Source of the DNA: JAZRYE01 sp045600585
GTDB taxonomy: Bacteria > Bacillota_I > Bacilli_A > RFN20 > CAG-826
Assembly: GCA_045600585.1 (NCBI GenBank)
Contig: JAZRYE010000009.1
Location: forward strand, 1 to 46,821
Direction of reading: 5' to 3'
Length of the DNA stretch: 46,821 bases
Shown here: positions 15,370-23,299 of the stretch, one piece after another
Numbering within the stretch: the first letter of the stretch is position 1
How the letters are laid out: every line of letters begins with the position of its first letter
Program-made: the position numbers and the translations under genes
The notes under the pieces: generated by a model
Told to the model about the DNA's origin: nothing
The model's input: only the letters and a program-made list of their open reading frames with translations
The model's database searches: none

Positions 15370-17253
15370 ATGAAAAAACAAATATTTATTGGCTTATTAT
15401 CAATTTTTGGCATTACTCTTTCTTCGTGCGGAGGTGGAACAACTTCATCTATAGATGATTCTCAAAGTTCTGAATCTATTCATACGCATGCTGATACTAA
15501 TAACGATCATTACTGTGATGAATGTAATGAAAGAATTTCATATTGCAAAGATGATGATATTAATGGGGTATGTGATGTTTGTAATAAATCATGGTCTAAT
15601 CAAACTAAACAATTGTTTAATAATACAATTGGAGAACTTCTTCCATATTTTGAAGTAACAACTGATTTTACTCAAACAACATATGGATATCTTGAAGCCT
15701 TAGTTGATGGTGATGTTCGCGATATCATCGATGATTGCTTTACATCAACTGGTAAATATACTTCTGAAGAAACTTCTTATTTAGATTCTCCTGCATTACT
15801 TCTTTATAAAGCTTCTGATAGTAGTGAACAATATAACATCCGTGTTTATGTTATCTATAATCCAGGCACTGATATATCTTATGTCGATGTTGATACAGTC
15901 GTTAGAGATATGGATAAGTTCCCATTAGAGCAAGTTAATAACTATTTAGATAACAAACCTTTATGTAACATTATTGTCCCAGATGATGGAACGATATTTA
16001 GTTATGAAGAAAATGAATATTGTTGCACAGTCTACTATAATGGCGATGGGGCTAAATATTTACAAAAGTTAATAGATGCGAACTATATCATTGATACTTC
16101 AATGATGGAGTATTACCCATATAGATATACTTTTAGAGCAATTTCAAGCGATAGAACTTTGACAATGGAAATTGGTGTTTCTGCTGTTGAAAACACAAAT
16201 GCAAAAACAATTTTAAAATTCTCTTATAGCGAAGTTCCTAATGAAGTAGATTGGTCAGAAGAAGCAAAAGAAATAATGATGGATTTAATTGAAGAAGTTA
16301 TTCCATTTGCTAACGCTGGATTCACTTTTGATATCGAAGAAAATAGAGAATCCGCAACTTATCATAATTACATGACAGCAACTTCATATAACATTGACGC
16401 ATTTGTTTATGCAGTCAATGCTTTCGTGGCTAATGAAGACTATGAAGGAACATACACCGAAGATGGTGGGTTCTATACATTTACAAAAGATAAAGGAACA
16501 TTCATTGTTATCGTAGTTATTTCAGTTTATGAAAGCGAAACAACAATTGCTATTGAACGTAAGATTCCATCATCAACAACTTGGCCTTCTCAAAGAATCT
16601 TAGATTGCTTTGATATAGAAATTGATGATGTTATTCCTTCTTCTGAAGGTACTTTATTCAAAGTCTATTATGAAAAAGCACATCCAAATATTGCTTTAGT
16701 AACTGTTGTAGGTTCAAAAGATAATTTAGATAATTACATTCAATCTTTAGAAGATGCAAATTATGTAATTAAGAGTGATCCAATTTCTGATTACGCTGCT
16801 ATTGCACCTAATAAAACTATTACTATGTATATTACCGATTATACTGATGCAACTGGTCAAGAAGCAGGATATAAACCATTCTTTACCATTGAAATTCAAG
16901 CAAGCGAAAAGAAACAAGAAGAAGCAATATTCCCAATTGAAGAAATTAATGCTGAATTGGGACAAGCAGACGCTACTTATGATGGACCTAATCCAACAGG
17001 CACATCATTTACTACTTCTTATCCATATGGTAAGGGAGTTGGAGCTTGTGATATTCTTGTTTCCATTACTGGTGGAGATAGAGAAGCATTTATTAATGCA
17101 TTAATTGCCGCGAACTATCTTTTTGATAGTGATAACTCGTATATCGATTATCAAGCTTATTCCAATCCAAGTAAGCATATTACTGTATATGTTTACTTAA
17201 CCGGAACTAATTCTGATTACGATATTGAATTTGGTCTCTATTTCTCTTGGTAA
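15370..17253 (+). CDS. secreted lipoprotein, paralogue of the preceding gene
   Basis: A 627-aa lipoprotein, starting MKKQIFIGLLSIFGITLSSC with lipobox LSSC (Cys 20). An upstream in-frame ATG at 15352 overlaps the previous gene and would spoil the signal peptide, so 15370 is chosen; it lies 5 bases after the previous stop. After a Ser-rich linker come HTHADTNNDHYCDECNE and a second Cys pair (CDVCNKSW), then repeats matching the neighbour: VDWSEEAKEIM with IPFANAGFTF against DWSSADKQLM with IPFVNAGYTW, and IVPDDGTIF against IVPDDGTSF. Probably surface-anchored and produced together with its paralogue. Confidence 0.76.
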   Translation: MKKQIFIGLLSIFGITLSSCGGGTTSSIDDSQSSESIHTHADTNNDHYCDECNERISYCKDDDINGVCDVCNKSWSNQTKQLFNNTIGELLPYFEVTTDFTQTTYGYLEALVDGDVRDIIDDCFTSTGKYTSEETSYLDSPALLLYKASDSSEQYNIRVYVIYNPGTDISYVDVDTVVRDMDKFPLEQVNNYLDNKPLCNIIVPDDGTIFSYEENEYCCTVYYNGDGAKYLQKLIDANYIIDTSMMEYYPYRYTFRAISSDRTLTMEIGVSAVENTNAKTILKFSYSEVPNEVDWSEEAKEIMMDLIEEVIPFANAGFTFDIEENRESATYHNYMTATSYNIDAFVYAVNAFVANEDYEGTYTEDGGFYTFTKDKGTFIVIVVISVYESETTIAIERKIPSSTTWPSQRILDCFDIEIDDVIPSSEGTLFKVYYEKAHPNIALVTVVGSKDNLDNYIQSLEDANYVIKSDPISDYAAIAPNKTITMYITDYTDATGQEAGYKPFFTIEIQASEKKQEEAIFPIEEINAELGQADATYDGPNPTGTSFTTSYPYGKGVGACDILVSITGGDREAFINALIAANYLFDSDNSYIDYQAYSNPSKHITVYVYLTGTNSDYDIEFGLYFSW

Positions 17254-17343
17254 TGATAGCAAAAGAACGAATTCACCTTTTAAGCAAAAACTATTACTAT
17301 TTCTTTATTTTGCATCACGTTTATTTTAAATAAATTGAATAAA

Positions 17344-17380
17344 AAATATCTCTTGGATAATTTCTGGAGATATTTTTATT
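17344..17380 (+). terminator. terminator of the paralogue pair
   Basis: AAATATCTC (17344-17352) pairs with GAGATATTT (17367-17375), followed by TTATT. It lies about 90 bases after the second gene. The 323-base gap 17254-17576 holds this terminator and the LysR control region. Confidence 0.75.
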
Positions 17381-17404
17381 ATTAAAAAGTTAATCTAATG
17401 TTAT

Positions 17405-17424
17405 TAGTTAATCTTGATTAACTA
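17405..17424. promoter_or_regulatory. perfect 20-bp palindrome, candidate operator of the LysR gene
   Basis: TAGTTAATCTTGATTAACTA has nine-base arms around TT. A partial copy of one arm (AGTTAATCTAATG) precedes it at about 17389. It lies about 150 bases before the lysR-type gene and has no T-run, so it looks like a protein-binding site rather than a terminator. It contains the T-N11-A form typical of LysR sites. Confidence 0.55.
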
Positions 17425-17576
17425 TAAAAATCTACTAATCTTTTTTGTCTATTTTTGTTCAAATAAACACAAGTGGAAAGAATGGCAAAAAGAAGATAAT
17501 ATAATTATGTGGAAAACTTTAAGCTTATTAGTCCACAAAAAATAATATTTCAATCCAAAGGAGGCTAGATTGCATT

Positions 17577-18497
17577 ATGAACTTATTACACGTAAAACAA
17601 GCTCTTGAAGTCGCTAAAGCCGGCTCACTTAACAAAGCATCTGAGACCCTTTTGATTGCAGCACCTAATATTAGCCGTTCTATTAAAGAACTTGAAAGCG
17701 AACTTGGAATTACTATTTTTAATCGTACTCAAAATGGTATGGAATTAACTCCTGATGGAATAGAATTTGTTAATTTTGCAAAAGATATTTTGAATCAGAT
17801 TGATGAACTAGAAAAATTTTATAAAAACGGCTCATCCAAAAAGCAAAAGTTTTCTATTTGCGTTCCTCGTGCTTGCTATATATCCGATGCATTTGCTCGT
17901 TTTTCTAATTTGATTTCGAAAGATGCCGCAGAAATATTTTATAAAGAAACAAATACACAAAATACAATCCGCAATGTACTTAACGAAGATTATAAATTAG
18001 GTATTGTTCGTTATCCAGAAAACTACGACAAATACTTTAAAGCGTTATTTGATGAAAAAGATCTTCAATGTGAACTTGTTTCAGAGTTTACATATTCGCT
18101 TATCATGAGCGCTGATTGTAAACTAGCTCAAATAGATAATATTACTTTTGATGACTTGGTTGACTTTATTGAAATATCTCACGCCGATCCTAGAGTTCCA
18201 TCTACTTCTTTAGCAAAAGTTATTAAGGAAGAACGTCCTGATAATATCAATCGTAAAATATACATCTTCGAAAGAGCTAGCCAGTTTGATTTATTGTCAA
18301 CAAACCATGAAACATTTATGTGGGTTTCCCCTCCACCAAACAAATTATTGGAACGATATAATTTGGTGATAAAAAAATGTATTGAGAATAAAAAAGTTTA
18401 TAAAGATATGCTTATTTATAAAGCGGGGTATAAATTATCAAAGCTCGATAGACAATTCATTACTTCACTTTGTGAATCAAAAAGAAAGTACTTATAA
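17577..18497 (+). CDS. LysR-family transcriptional regulator
   Basis: A 306-aa regulator. The N-terminal winged helix (residues 1-60) is clear: LLHVKQALEVAKAGSLNKASETLLIAAPNISRSIKELESELGITIFNR, a good LysR match. A substrate-binding-like domain follows from about residue 95, but it is less typical. GGAGG lies 13 bases before the ATG. A -10 TATAAT is seen at 17500-17505. It stands alone, transcribed in the same direction as the rex operon and separated from it by a terminator; whether it controls that operon cannot be told. Confidence 0.9.
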   Translation: MNLLHVKQALEVAKAGSLNKASETLLIAAPNISRSIKELESELGITIFNRTQNGMELTPDGIEFVNFAKDILNQIDELEKFYKNGSSKKQKFSICVPRACYISDAFARFSNLISKDAAEIFYKETNTQNTIRNVLNEDYKLGIVRYPENYDKYFKALFDEKDLQCELVSEFTYSLIMSADCKLAQIDNITFDDLVDFIEISHADPRVPSTSLAKVIKEERPDNINRKIYIFERASQFDLLSTNHETFMWVSPPPNKLLERYNLVIKKCIENKKVYKDMLIYKAGYKLSKLDRQFITSLCESKRKYL

Positions 18498-18503
18498 GTA
18501 ATT

Positions 18504-18540
18504 AAATCCAATTTCAAAAAAGAGATTGGATTTTTTTATT
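18504..18540 (+). terminator. terminator of the LysR gene
   Basis: AAATCCAAT (18504-18512) and ATTGGATTT (18525-18533) form a 9-bp stem, followed by a run of T. Confidence 0.85.
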
Positions 18541-18588
18541 TCTATATGCCACTTATCGATATTGATAATACCAATTATACATTTTAAG

Positions 18589-18620
18589 AAATGTTCGCAC
18601 ATTTTTTTGATTGATAAAAT
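18589..18620 (+). promoter_or_regulatory. candidate Rex operator and promoter of the rex-adhE-hyd operon
   Basis: A perfect inverted repeat AAATGT-TCGC-ACATTT (18589-18604) lies just ahead of a -10-like TAAAAT (18615-18620), so it would cover the -35 region. Rex proteins usually bind TTGTGA/TTAACA-type palindromes and often control their own operons; this site is shorter than the classical Rex box. The start codon of rex is 22 bases downstream of the -10. Confidence 0.5.
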
Positions 18621-18641
18621 GTTGACGTTGGAGGAAGGGAA

Positions 18642-19262
18642 ATGGAGAAGACACCTGTTACTAAAGCAACGTTGGGAAGACTACCAGAATATCTTAGATT
18701 CTTAAAGAGTCTTCCGTCTGGAAGCTTTCCATATATTTCTGCAACCGCCATCGCTAAAGCATTAAAACTTGGAGACGTTCAAGTTCGAAAAGATTTAGCC
18801 TCGGTAAGTGGAAATGGAAAACCAAAGCTTGGTTATGATACAGAAGACTTAATTAAAAGAATTGAACAATTCCTTGGTTATGGTGAGTTGACTCCTGCTG
18901 TGCTTGTCGGCGCTGGAAAATTAGGAAGCGCTTTGTTGCAATATAGTGGGTTTGAGCAATATGGAATTAAAATTGCTGCTGCATTTGATTGCAATGAAGA
19001 AACTATTGAAAGCAGTGATAAACAAGAAATTATGTCGATGGATAATTTTGAAGATTATTGTCGAAAGCATAACAATAAGATCGGCATTATTACAGTTGGA
19101 AAAGAGTCGGCACAAGAAGTATGTGACAAAATGGTGAATGGTGGAATCCTCGCTATATGGAACTTTGCTCCATGTAAATTAAGAGTGCCAAATGGAATAG
19201 TAGTGGAAAATGAGAATTTAGCTCTTTCCTTAGCACGACTTAACAATTTATTAAGAAAATGA
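18642..19262 (+). CDS. rex: redox-sensing transcriptional repressor Rex
   Basis: Represses fermentation genes and lets go of DNA when the NADH/NAD ratio is high. The 206-aa protein has the N-terminal winged helix (TLGRLPEYLRFLKSLP, ISATAIAKALKLGDVQVRKDLASVSG) and a Rossmann domain with VLVGAGKLGSALL for the dinucleotide. The C-terminus has the family NFAPCKLRVPNG segment and ends in a domain-swap helix. It starts the operon with adhE 16 bases downstream. GGAGGAAGGG precedes the ATG. Autoregulation is likely from its position at the head of the genes it usually controls. Confidence 0.96.
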   Translation: MEKTPVTKATLGRLPEYLRFLKSLPSGSFPYISATAIAKALKLGDVQVRKDLASVSGNGKPKLGYDTEDLIKRIEQFLGYGELTPAVLVGAGKLGSALLQYSGFEQYGIKIAAAFDCNEETIESSDKQEIMSMDNFEDYCRKHNNKIGIITVGKESAQEVCDKMVNGGILAIWNFAPCKLRVPNGIVVENENLALSLARLNNLLRK

Positions 19263-19278
19263 TTTAGGAGAAAAACGT

Positions 19279-21996
19279 ATGGAAAACACAAATTATGTAG
19301 TTGTTGATAGCGTTGAAAAATTAGAAGAAGCTCTTGCTCGTACAAAAGAAGCACAAAAAAAGTTTGCTACTTATACGCAAGAACAGGTAGATAAGATTTT
19401 TCTTGCTGCAGCAACCGCAGCAAACAAAGCAAGAATCCCTCTTGCTAAATTAGCGGTTGAAGAAACTGGTATGGGTATAGTTGAAGATAAAGTTATTAAA
19501 AACAACTATGCTGCTGAATACATCTATAACGCATACAAAAATGTTAAAACTTGTGGCGTTATTGAAGAAGACAAAGCTTTTGGAATTAAAAAAGTAGCAG
19601 AACCAATTGGTGTCATTGCTGCTGTTATTCCTACAACAAACCCAACATCTACTGCTATTTTTAAATGCTTATTAGCCTTAAAAACACGTAATGCAATTAT
19701 TATTAGCCCTCACCCAAGAGCAAAACAATCTACAATCGCAGCTGCAAAAATTGTTCTTGAAGCTGCCGTTAGTGCAGGCGCTCCAGAAGGAATTATTGAT
19801 TGGATTGATGTACCAAGCCTAGAAATGACAAATGTTCTTATGAAAGAAGCTGATATCATTCTTGCAACTGGTGGACCTGGCATGGTTAAGGCTGCATATT
19901 CAAGCGGCAAACCAGCGCTTGGTGTTGGTGCAGGTAATACACCAGCAATTATTGATAGTTCTGCAAATATTCTTCTTGCAGTAAACTCTATCATCCATTC
20001 AAAAACATTTGATAATGGCATGATTTGTGCTTCTGAACAATCAGTAATCGTTTTAGAAGATATTTATGAAGCGGTTAGAGAAGAATTTGCATCTCGTGGA
20101 TGCTACTTCTTAAAACCAAATGAAACAGAAAGAGTTCGCAAAACCATTCTTATCAATGGTGCTCTTAATGCAAAGATCGTTGGTCAATCAGCTGCTAAAA
20201 TTGCTTCCCTTGCAGGAGTTACAGTTCCTGAAGGAACAAAAATTCTTATTGGCGAAGTAGAAAGCGTTGAACTTTCAGAAGAATTCGCACACGAAAAACT
20301 ATCTCCAGTCCTCGCAATGTATAAAGCTAATACATTTGAAGATGCTCTTGCTAAAGCAGAACATTTAATCGCCGATGGTGGTTATGGTCATACTTCATCT
20401 ATTTATTTAAATGAAGTTACAGAGAAAGAAAAATTAGCAGAATTTTATTCTCGTATGAAAACTTGCCGTATTCTCGTTAATACTCCTTCCTCACATGGTG
20501 GACTCGGTGATTTATATAACTTCAAATTAACTCCATCTCTCACATTAGGATGTGGTTCATGGGGTGGAAACTCTGTTTCCGAAAACGTTGGTGTTAAGCA
20601 TCTTATCAATATCAAAACTGTTGCTGAAAGGAGAGAAAACATGCTTTGGTTTAGAACACCTGAAAAGGTATATATCAAAAAAGGCTGCTTGCCTGTTGCT
20701 TTAGACGAACTTAAAACCGTTATGGGAAAGAAACGTGCGTTTGTTGTCACAGACCAGTTCCTTTATACAAACGGATTTGCAAAACCTATCTTTGATAAAC
20801 TTGACGAAATGGGTATTGAACATACTTGTTTCTTCGACGTAGCACCTGATCCAACACTTGAATGTGCACTTCGCGGTGTCGAACAAATGAGAGCGTTCAA
20901 ACCAGATACAATTATCGCTTTAGGCGGTGGTTCTGCTATGGATGCTGGCAAAATCATGTGGGTTCTTTATGAACATCCAGAAGCTGACTTTATGGATATG
21001 GCAATGAGATTCATTGATATTAGAAAGAGAGTCTACACTTTCCCTAAGATGGGTAGCAAAGCATATTTCATTGCTATTCCAACATCTGCTGGTACAGGTT
21101 CTGAAGTTACTCCGTTCGCAGTTATTACAGATGAAAAAACAGGCGTTAAGTATCCATTAGCGGATTATGAACTCCTCCCTAATATGGCTATTATCGATAC
21201 TGATTTCCATATGTCTGCACCTCGTGGATTAACTGCTGCATCTGGTATTGATGCTGTTACACATGCCCTTGAAGCATATGCATCAACAATGGCAACAGAC
21301 TATACAGACGGATTAGCAAAGCAATCATTACAAATGATTTTCAAATATTTACCTCGTGCTTATGATAACGGTCAAACTGATATTGAAGCGCGTGAAAAAA
21401 TGGCTAATGCCGCTACTATGGCTGGTATGGCGTTCGCAAATGCATTCCTTGGTGTTTGTCACTCAATGGCACACAAATTAGGCGCATTCCATCATTTACC
21501 TCATGGTATTGCTAACGCATTAATGATTGAAGAAGTTCTTAGATTCAACGCCGCTGAAGCTCCTGCAAAAATGGGAACATTCTCTCAATATGATCATCCA
21601 CATACTTTAGCTCGTTATGCTGAAGTTGCTGATTCTCTTGGCCTTGGCGGAAAAAATGATGAAGAAAAACTCGAAAATCTTATCAAAGCAATTAATGACT
21701 TAAAGGCAAGAGTTGGTATCAAAGCAACTATCAAAGATTATAACGTTGATGAAAAAGACTTCCTCGATCGTCTTGATAGCATGGTTGAGCAAGCATTTGA
21801 TGATCAATGCACAGGTGCTAATCCAAGATACCCTCTCATGAGTGAAATCAAACAAATGTATCTCAATGCGTATTATGGTGGAAAACACTTTGAAGAAAAA
21901 GCAATGCCTTCATCTATTGATGATGTAGTTGTAGATGATGCTCATAACTTCAAACAAGCTTATCGCCGTGCAAAAAACGATATTAAAAAGGCATAG
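19279..21996 (+). CDS. adhE: bifunctional acetaldehyde-CoA/alcohol dehydrogenase AdhE
   Basis: Converts acetyl-CoA to acetaldehyde and then ethanol with two NADH, the main electron sink in many fermenters. The 905-aa protein has an N-terminal aldehyde dehydrogenase half (about 1-450) with catalytic Cys in MICASEQS (about residue 250) and a C-terminal iron-type alcohol dehydrogenase half with GGGSAMDAGK, TSAGTGSEVTPFAV and the metal-binding HSMAHKLGAFHHLPHG region. Such proteins form long filaments (spirosomes). It follows rex, its usual repressor, and an AGGAGAAAAA site precedes the ATG. Confidence 0.97.
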   Translation: MENTNYVVVDSVEKLEEALARTKEAQKKFATYTQEQVDKIFLAAATAANKARIPLAKLAVEETGMGIVEDKVIKNNYAAEYIYNAYKNVKTCGVIEEDKAFGIKKVAEPIGVIAAVIPTTNPTSTAIFKCLLALKTRNAIIISPHPRAKQSTIAAAKIVLEAAVSAGAPEGIIDWIDVPSLEMTNVLMKEADIILATGGPGMVKAAYSSGKPALGVGAGNTPAIIDSSANILLAVNSIIHSKTFDNGMICASEQSVIVLEDIYEAVREEFASRGCYFLKPNETERVRKTILINGALNAKIVGQSAAKIASLAGVTVPEGTKILIGEVESVELSEEFAHEKLSPVLAMYKANTFEDALAKAEHLIADGGYGHTSSIYLNEVTEKEKLAEFYSRMKTCRILVNTPSSHGGLGDLYNFKLTPSLTLGCGSWGGNSVSENVGVKHLINIKTVAERRENMLWFRTPEKVYIKKGCLPVALDELKTVMGKKRAFVVTDQFLYTNGFAKPIFDKLDEMGIEHTCFFDVAPDPTLECALRGVEQMRAFKPDTIIALGGGSAMDAGKIMWVLYEHPEADFMDMAMRFIDIRKRVYTFPKMGSKAYFIAIPTSAGTGSEVTPFAVITDEKTGVKYPLADYELLPNMAIIDTDFHMSAPRGLTAASGIDAVTHALEAYASTMATDYTDGLAKQSLQMIFKYLPRAYDNGQTDIEAREKMANAATMAGMAFANAFLGVCHSMAHKLGAFHHLPHGIANALMIEEVLRFNAAEAPAKMGTFSQYDHPHTLARYAEVADSLGLGGKNDEEKLENLIKAINDLKARVGIKATIKDYNVDEKDFLDRLDSMVEQAFDDQCTGANPRYPLMSEIKQMYLNAYYGGKHFEEKAMPSSIDDVVVDDAHNFKQAYRRAKNDIKKA

Positions 21997-22008
21997 GAGG
22001 ATACCGAA

Positions 22009-22758
22009 ATGAAACTTGATAGAGTTATTGCAGTTCGAAACACAAAAACCATTTATCGTGATGGTGACAAGTGCATAAAAGTCTTCAATGAAAATTATTC
22101 TAAAGCTGATGTTTTAAACGAAGCATTAAACCAAGCAAGAATTGAAGGAACAGGTTTAAATATTCCAAAGGTTCTTGAAGTCACAATGATTGATGGCAAA
22201 TGGGCAATTGTTTCTGAATATATCAAAGGAAAGACATTAGCTCAATTAATGCAACAAAATCCAGAAAAGAAGGATGAATACTTAGAACTATTTGTTGATT
22301 TACAAATTTCTGTTCACGCAAAAACATGCGCCCTTCTTAATAAGTTAAAAGACAAAATGAATCGTAAGATTAGTGATGCGAATATTGATGCAACAACTAG
22401 ATACGACTTACATACTCGCCTTGAAGGTATGCCTAAACACAATAAGGTATGCCACGGTGACTTTAATCCATCAAATATAATCATAGCTGAAAATGGCACA
22501 CCTTATATTCTTGACTGGTCACATGTCACACAAGGCAATGCTTCCGCTGATGTTGCTCGCACATATTTATTATTCTGGCTTAATGGAGATATTGATGGTG
22601 CGAAAAAGTACCTTGATCTCTTCTGCAAAAAGAGCAATACAGCAAAACAATATGTCCAAAAATGGATGCCAATCGTTGCGGCATCTCAATCTGTTAATTG
22701 CAACGAAAAAGAACGTGAATTCCTACTTTCTTGGGTTGACGTCGTAGATTACGAATAA
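22009..22758 (+). CDS. APH/choline-kinase-fold phosphotransferase
   Basis: A 249-aa protein of the aminoglycoside-phosphotransferase superfamily. The N-lobe shows KCIKVFNE with the ATP-binding Lys and a hinge WAIVSEYIKGKTLAQLM. The catalytic loop is CHGDFNPSN (about residues 147-155) and the metal-binding motif ILDWSHVTQG follows at about 167. This is not an aminoglycoside resistance gene by context: it lies 12 bases after adhE and 12 before a hydrogenase [2Fe-2S] gene. It may phosphorylate a protein or small molecule in the hydrogenase signalling circuit; compare the kinase half of the STAS fusion at 32392. Confidence 0.85.
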   Translation: MKLDRVIAVRNTKTIYRDGDKCIKVFNENYSKADVLNEALNQARIEGTGLNIPKVLEVTMIDGKWAIVSEYIKGKTLAQLMQQNPEKKDEYLELFVDLQISVHAKTCALLNKLKDKMNRKISDANIDATTRYDLHTRLEGMPKHNKVCHGDFNPSNIIIAENGTPYILDWSHVTQGNASADVARTYLLFWLNGDIDGAKKYLDLFCKKSNTAKQYVQKWMPIVAASQSVNCNEKEREFLLSWVDVVDYE

Positions 22759-22770
22759 GGAGAAAAGAAT

Positions 22771-23013
22771 ATGAAAATTACAGTTTGTATTGGTTCATCT
22801 TGCCATATCAAAGGTTCAAGACAGGTAGTTGAACAACTTCAATATTTAATTAAAGAAAACAATCTTGGTGACAAGGTTGAACTTGGTGGAACATTTTGCA
22901 TGGGCAAATGTCAACAAGGCGTATGCGTTACAGTCGATGATGAATTCTATTCTGTTTCTCCTGATACAGTAACTGAATTCTTCAATACTAACGTATTACC
23001 AAAGGTAAAGTAA
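22771..23013 (+). CDS. thioredoxin-like [2Fe-2S] ferredoxin
   Basis: An 80-aa NuoE-like/thioredoxin-fold [2Fe-2S] protein. Four Cys are placed as CIGSSC (residues 6 and 11) and CMGKC (about 46 and 50), the family pattern. Such proteins pass electrons to or from [FeFe] hydrogenases. It is followed after one base by a second copy of the same fold, so the pair may act as a heterodimer or in series. A GGAGAAAAG site precedes the ATG. Confidence 0.9.
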   Translation: MKITVCIGSSCHIKGSRQVVEQLQYLIKENNLGDKVELGGTFCMGKCQQGVCVTVDDEFYSVSPDTVTEFFNTNVLPKVK

Positions 23014-23014
23014 T

Positions 23015-23299
23015 ATGATTGCCCGCATTTGCATCGGTTCATCCTGTCATTTAAAAGGATCAGAGCAAATAGTCGAACTATTTAAAAAAGCAATTGCAGA
23101 TAATCATTTAGAAAACGAAATAACACTGGCTGGTAGTTTTTGCACCGGCCAGTGCAATCGTGTCGGTGTGACAATTATGCTTAATGACGATATTTATATC
23201 GGCAATACGCCAGAAACTTTCCCAACATTTTTCAAAGAAAAAGTTTTAGAAGCTTTAAAGCAAGAAAGGGCTGAATTCAATGGAATGTCTAACTCTTAA
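23015..23299 (+). CDS. thioredoxin-like [2Fe-2S] ferredoxin, second copy
   Basis: A 94-aa relative of the preceding protein, with CIGSSC at the N-terminus and CTGQCN at about residues 47-51. The two align over their whole length (RICIGSSCHLKGSEQIVELF against TVCIGSSCHIKGSRQVVEQL), so they arose by tandem duplication. Its last 20 bases overlap the start of the sensory-type hydrogenase, which suggests tight coupling and a shared complex. Confidence 0.9.
   Translation: MIARICIGSSCHLKGSEQIVELFKKAIADNHLENEITLAGSFCTGQCNRVGVTIMLNDDIYIGNTPETFPTFFKEKVLEALKQERAEFNGMSNS

Noticed and set aside
22009..22758. Aminoglycoside resistance gene
   Set aside because: The fold is APH, but the gene is embedded in a redox operon and the sequence is not close to known resistance enzymes as far as I can tell.
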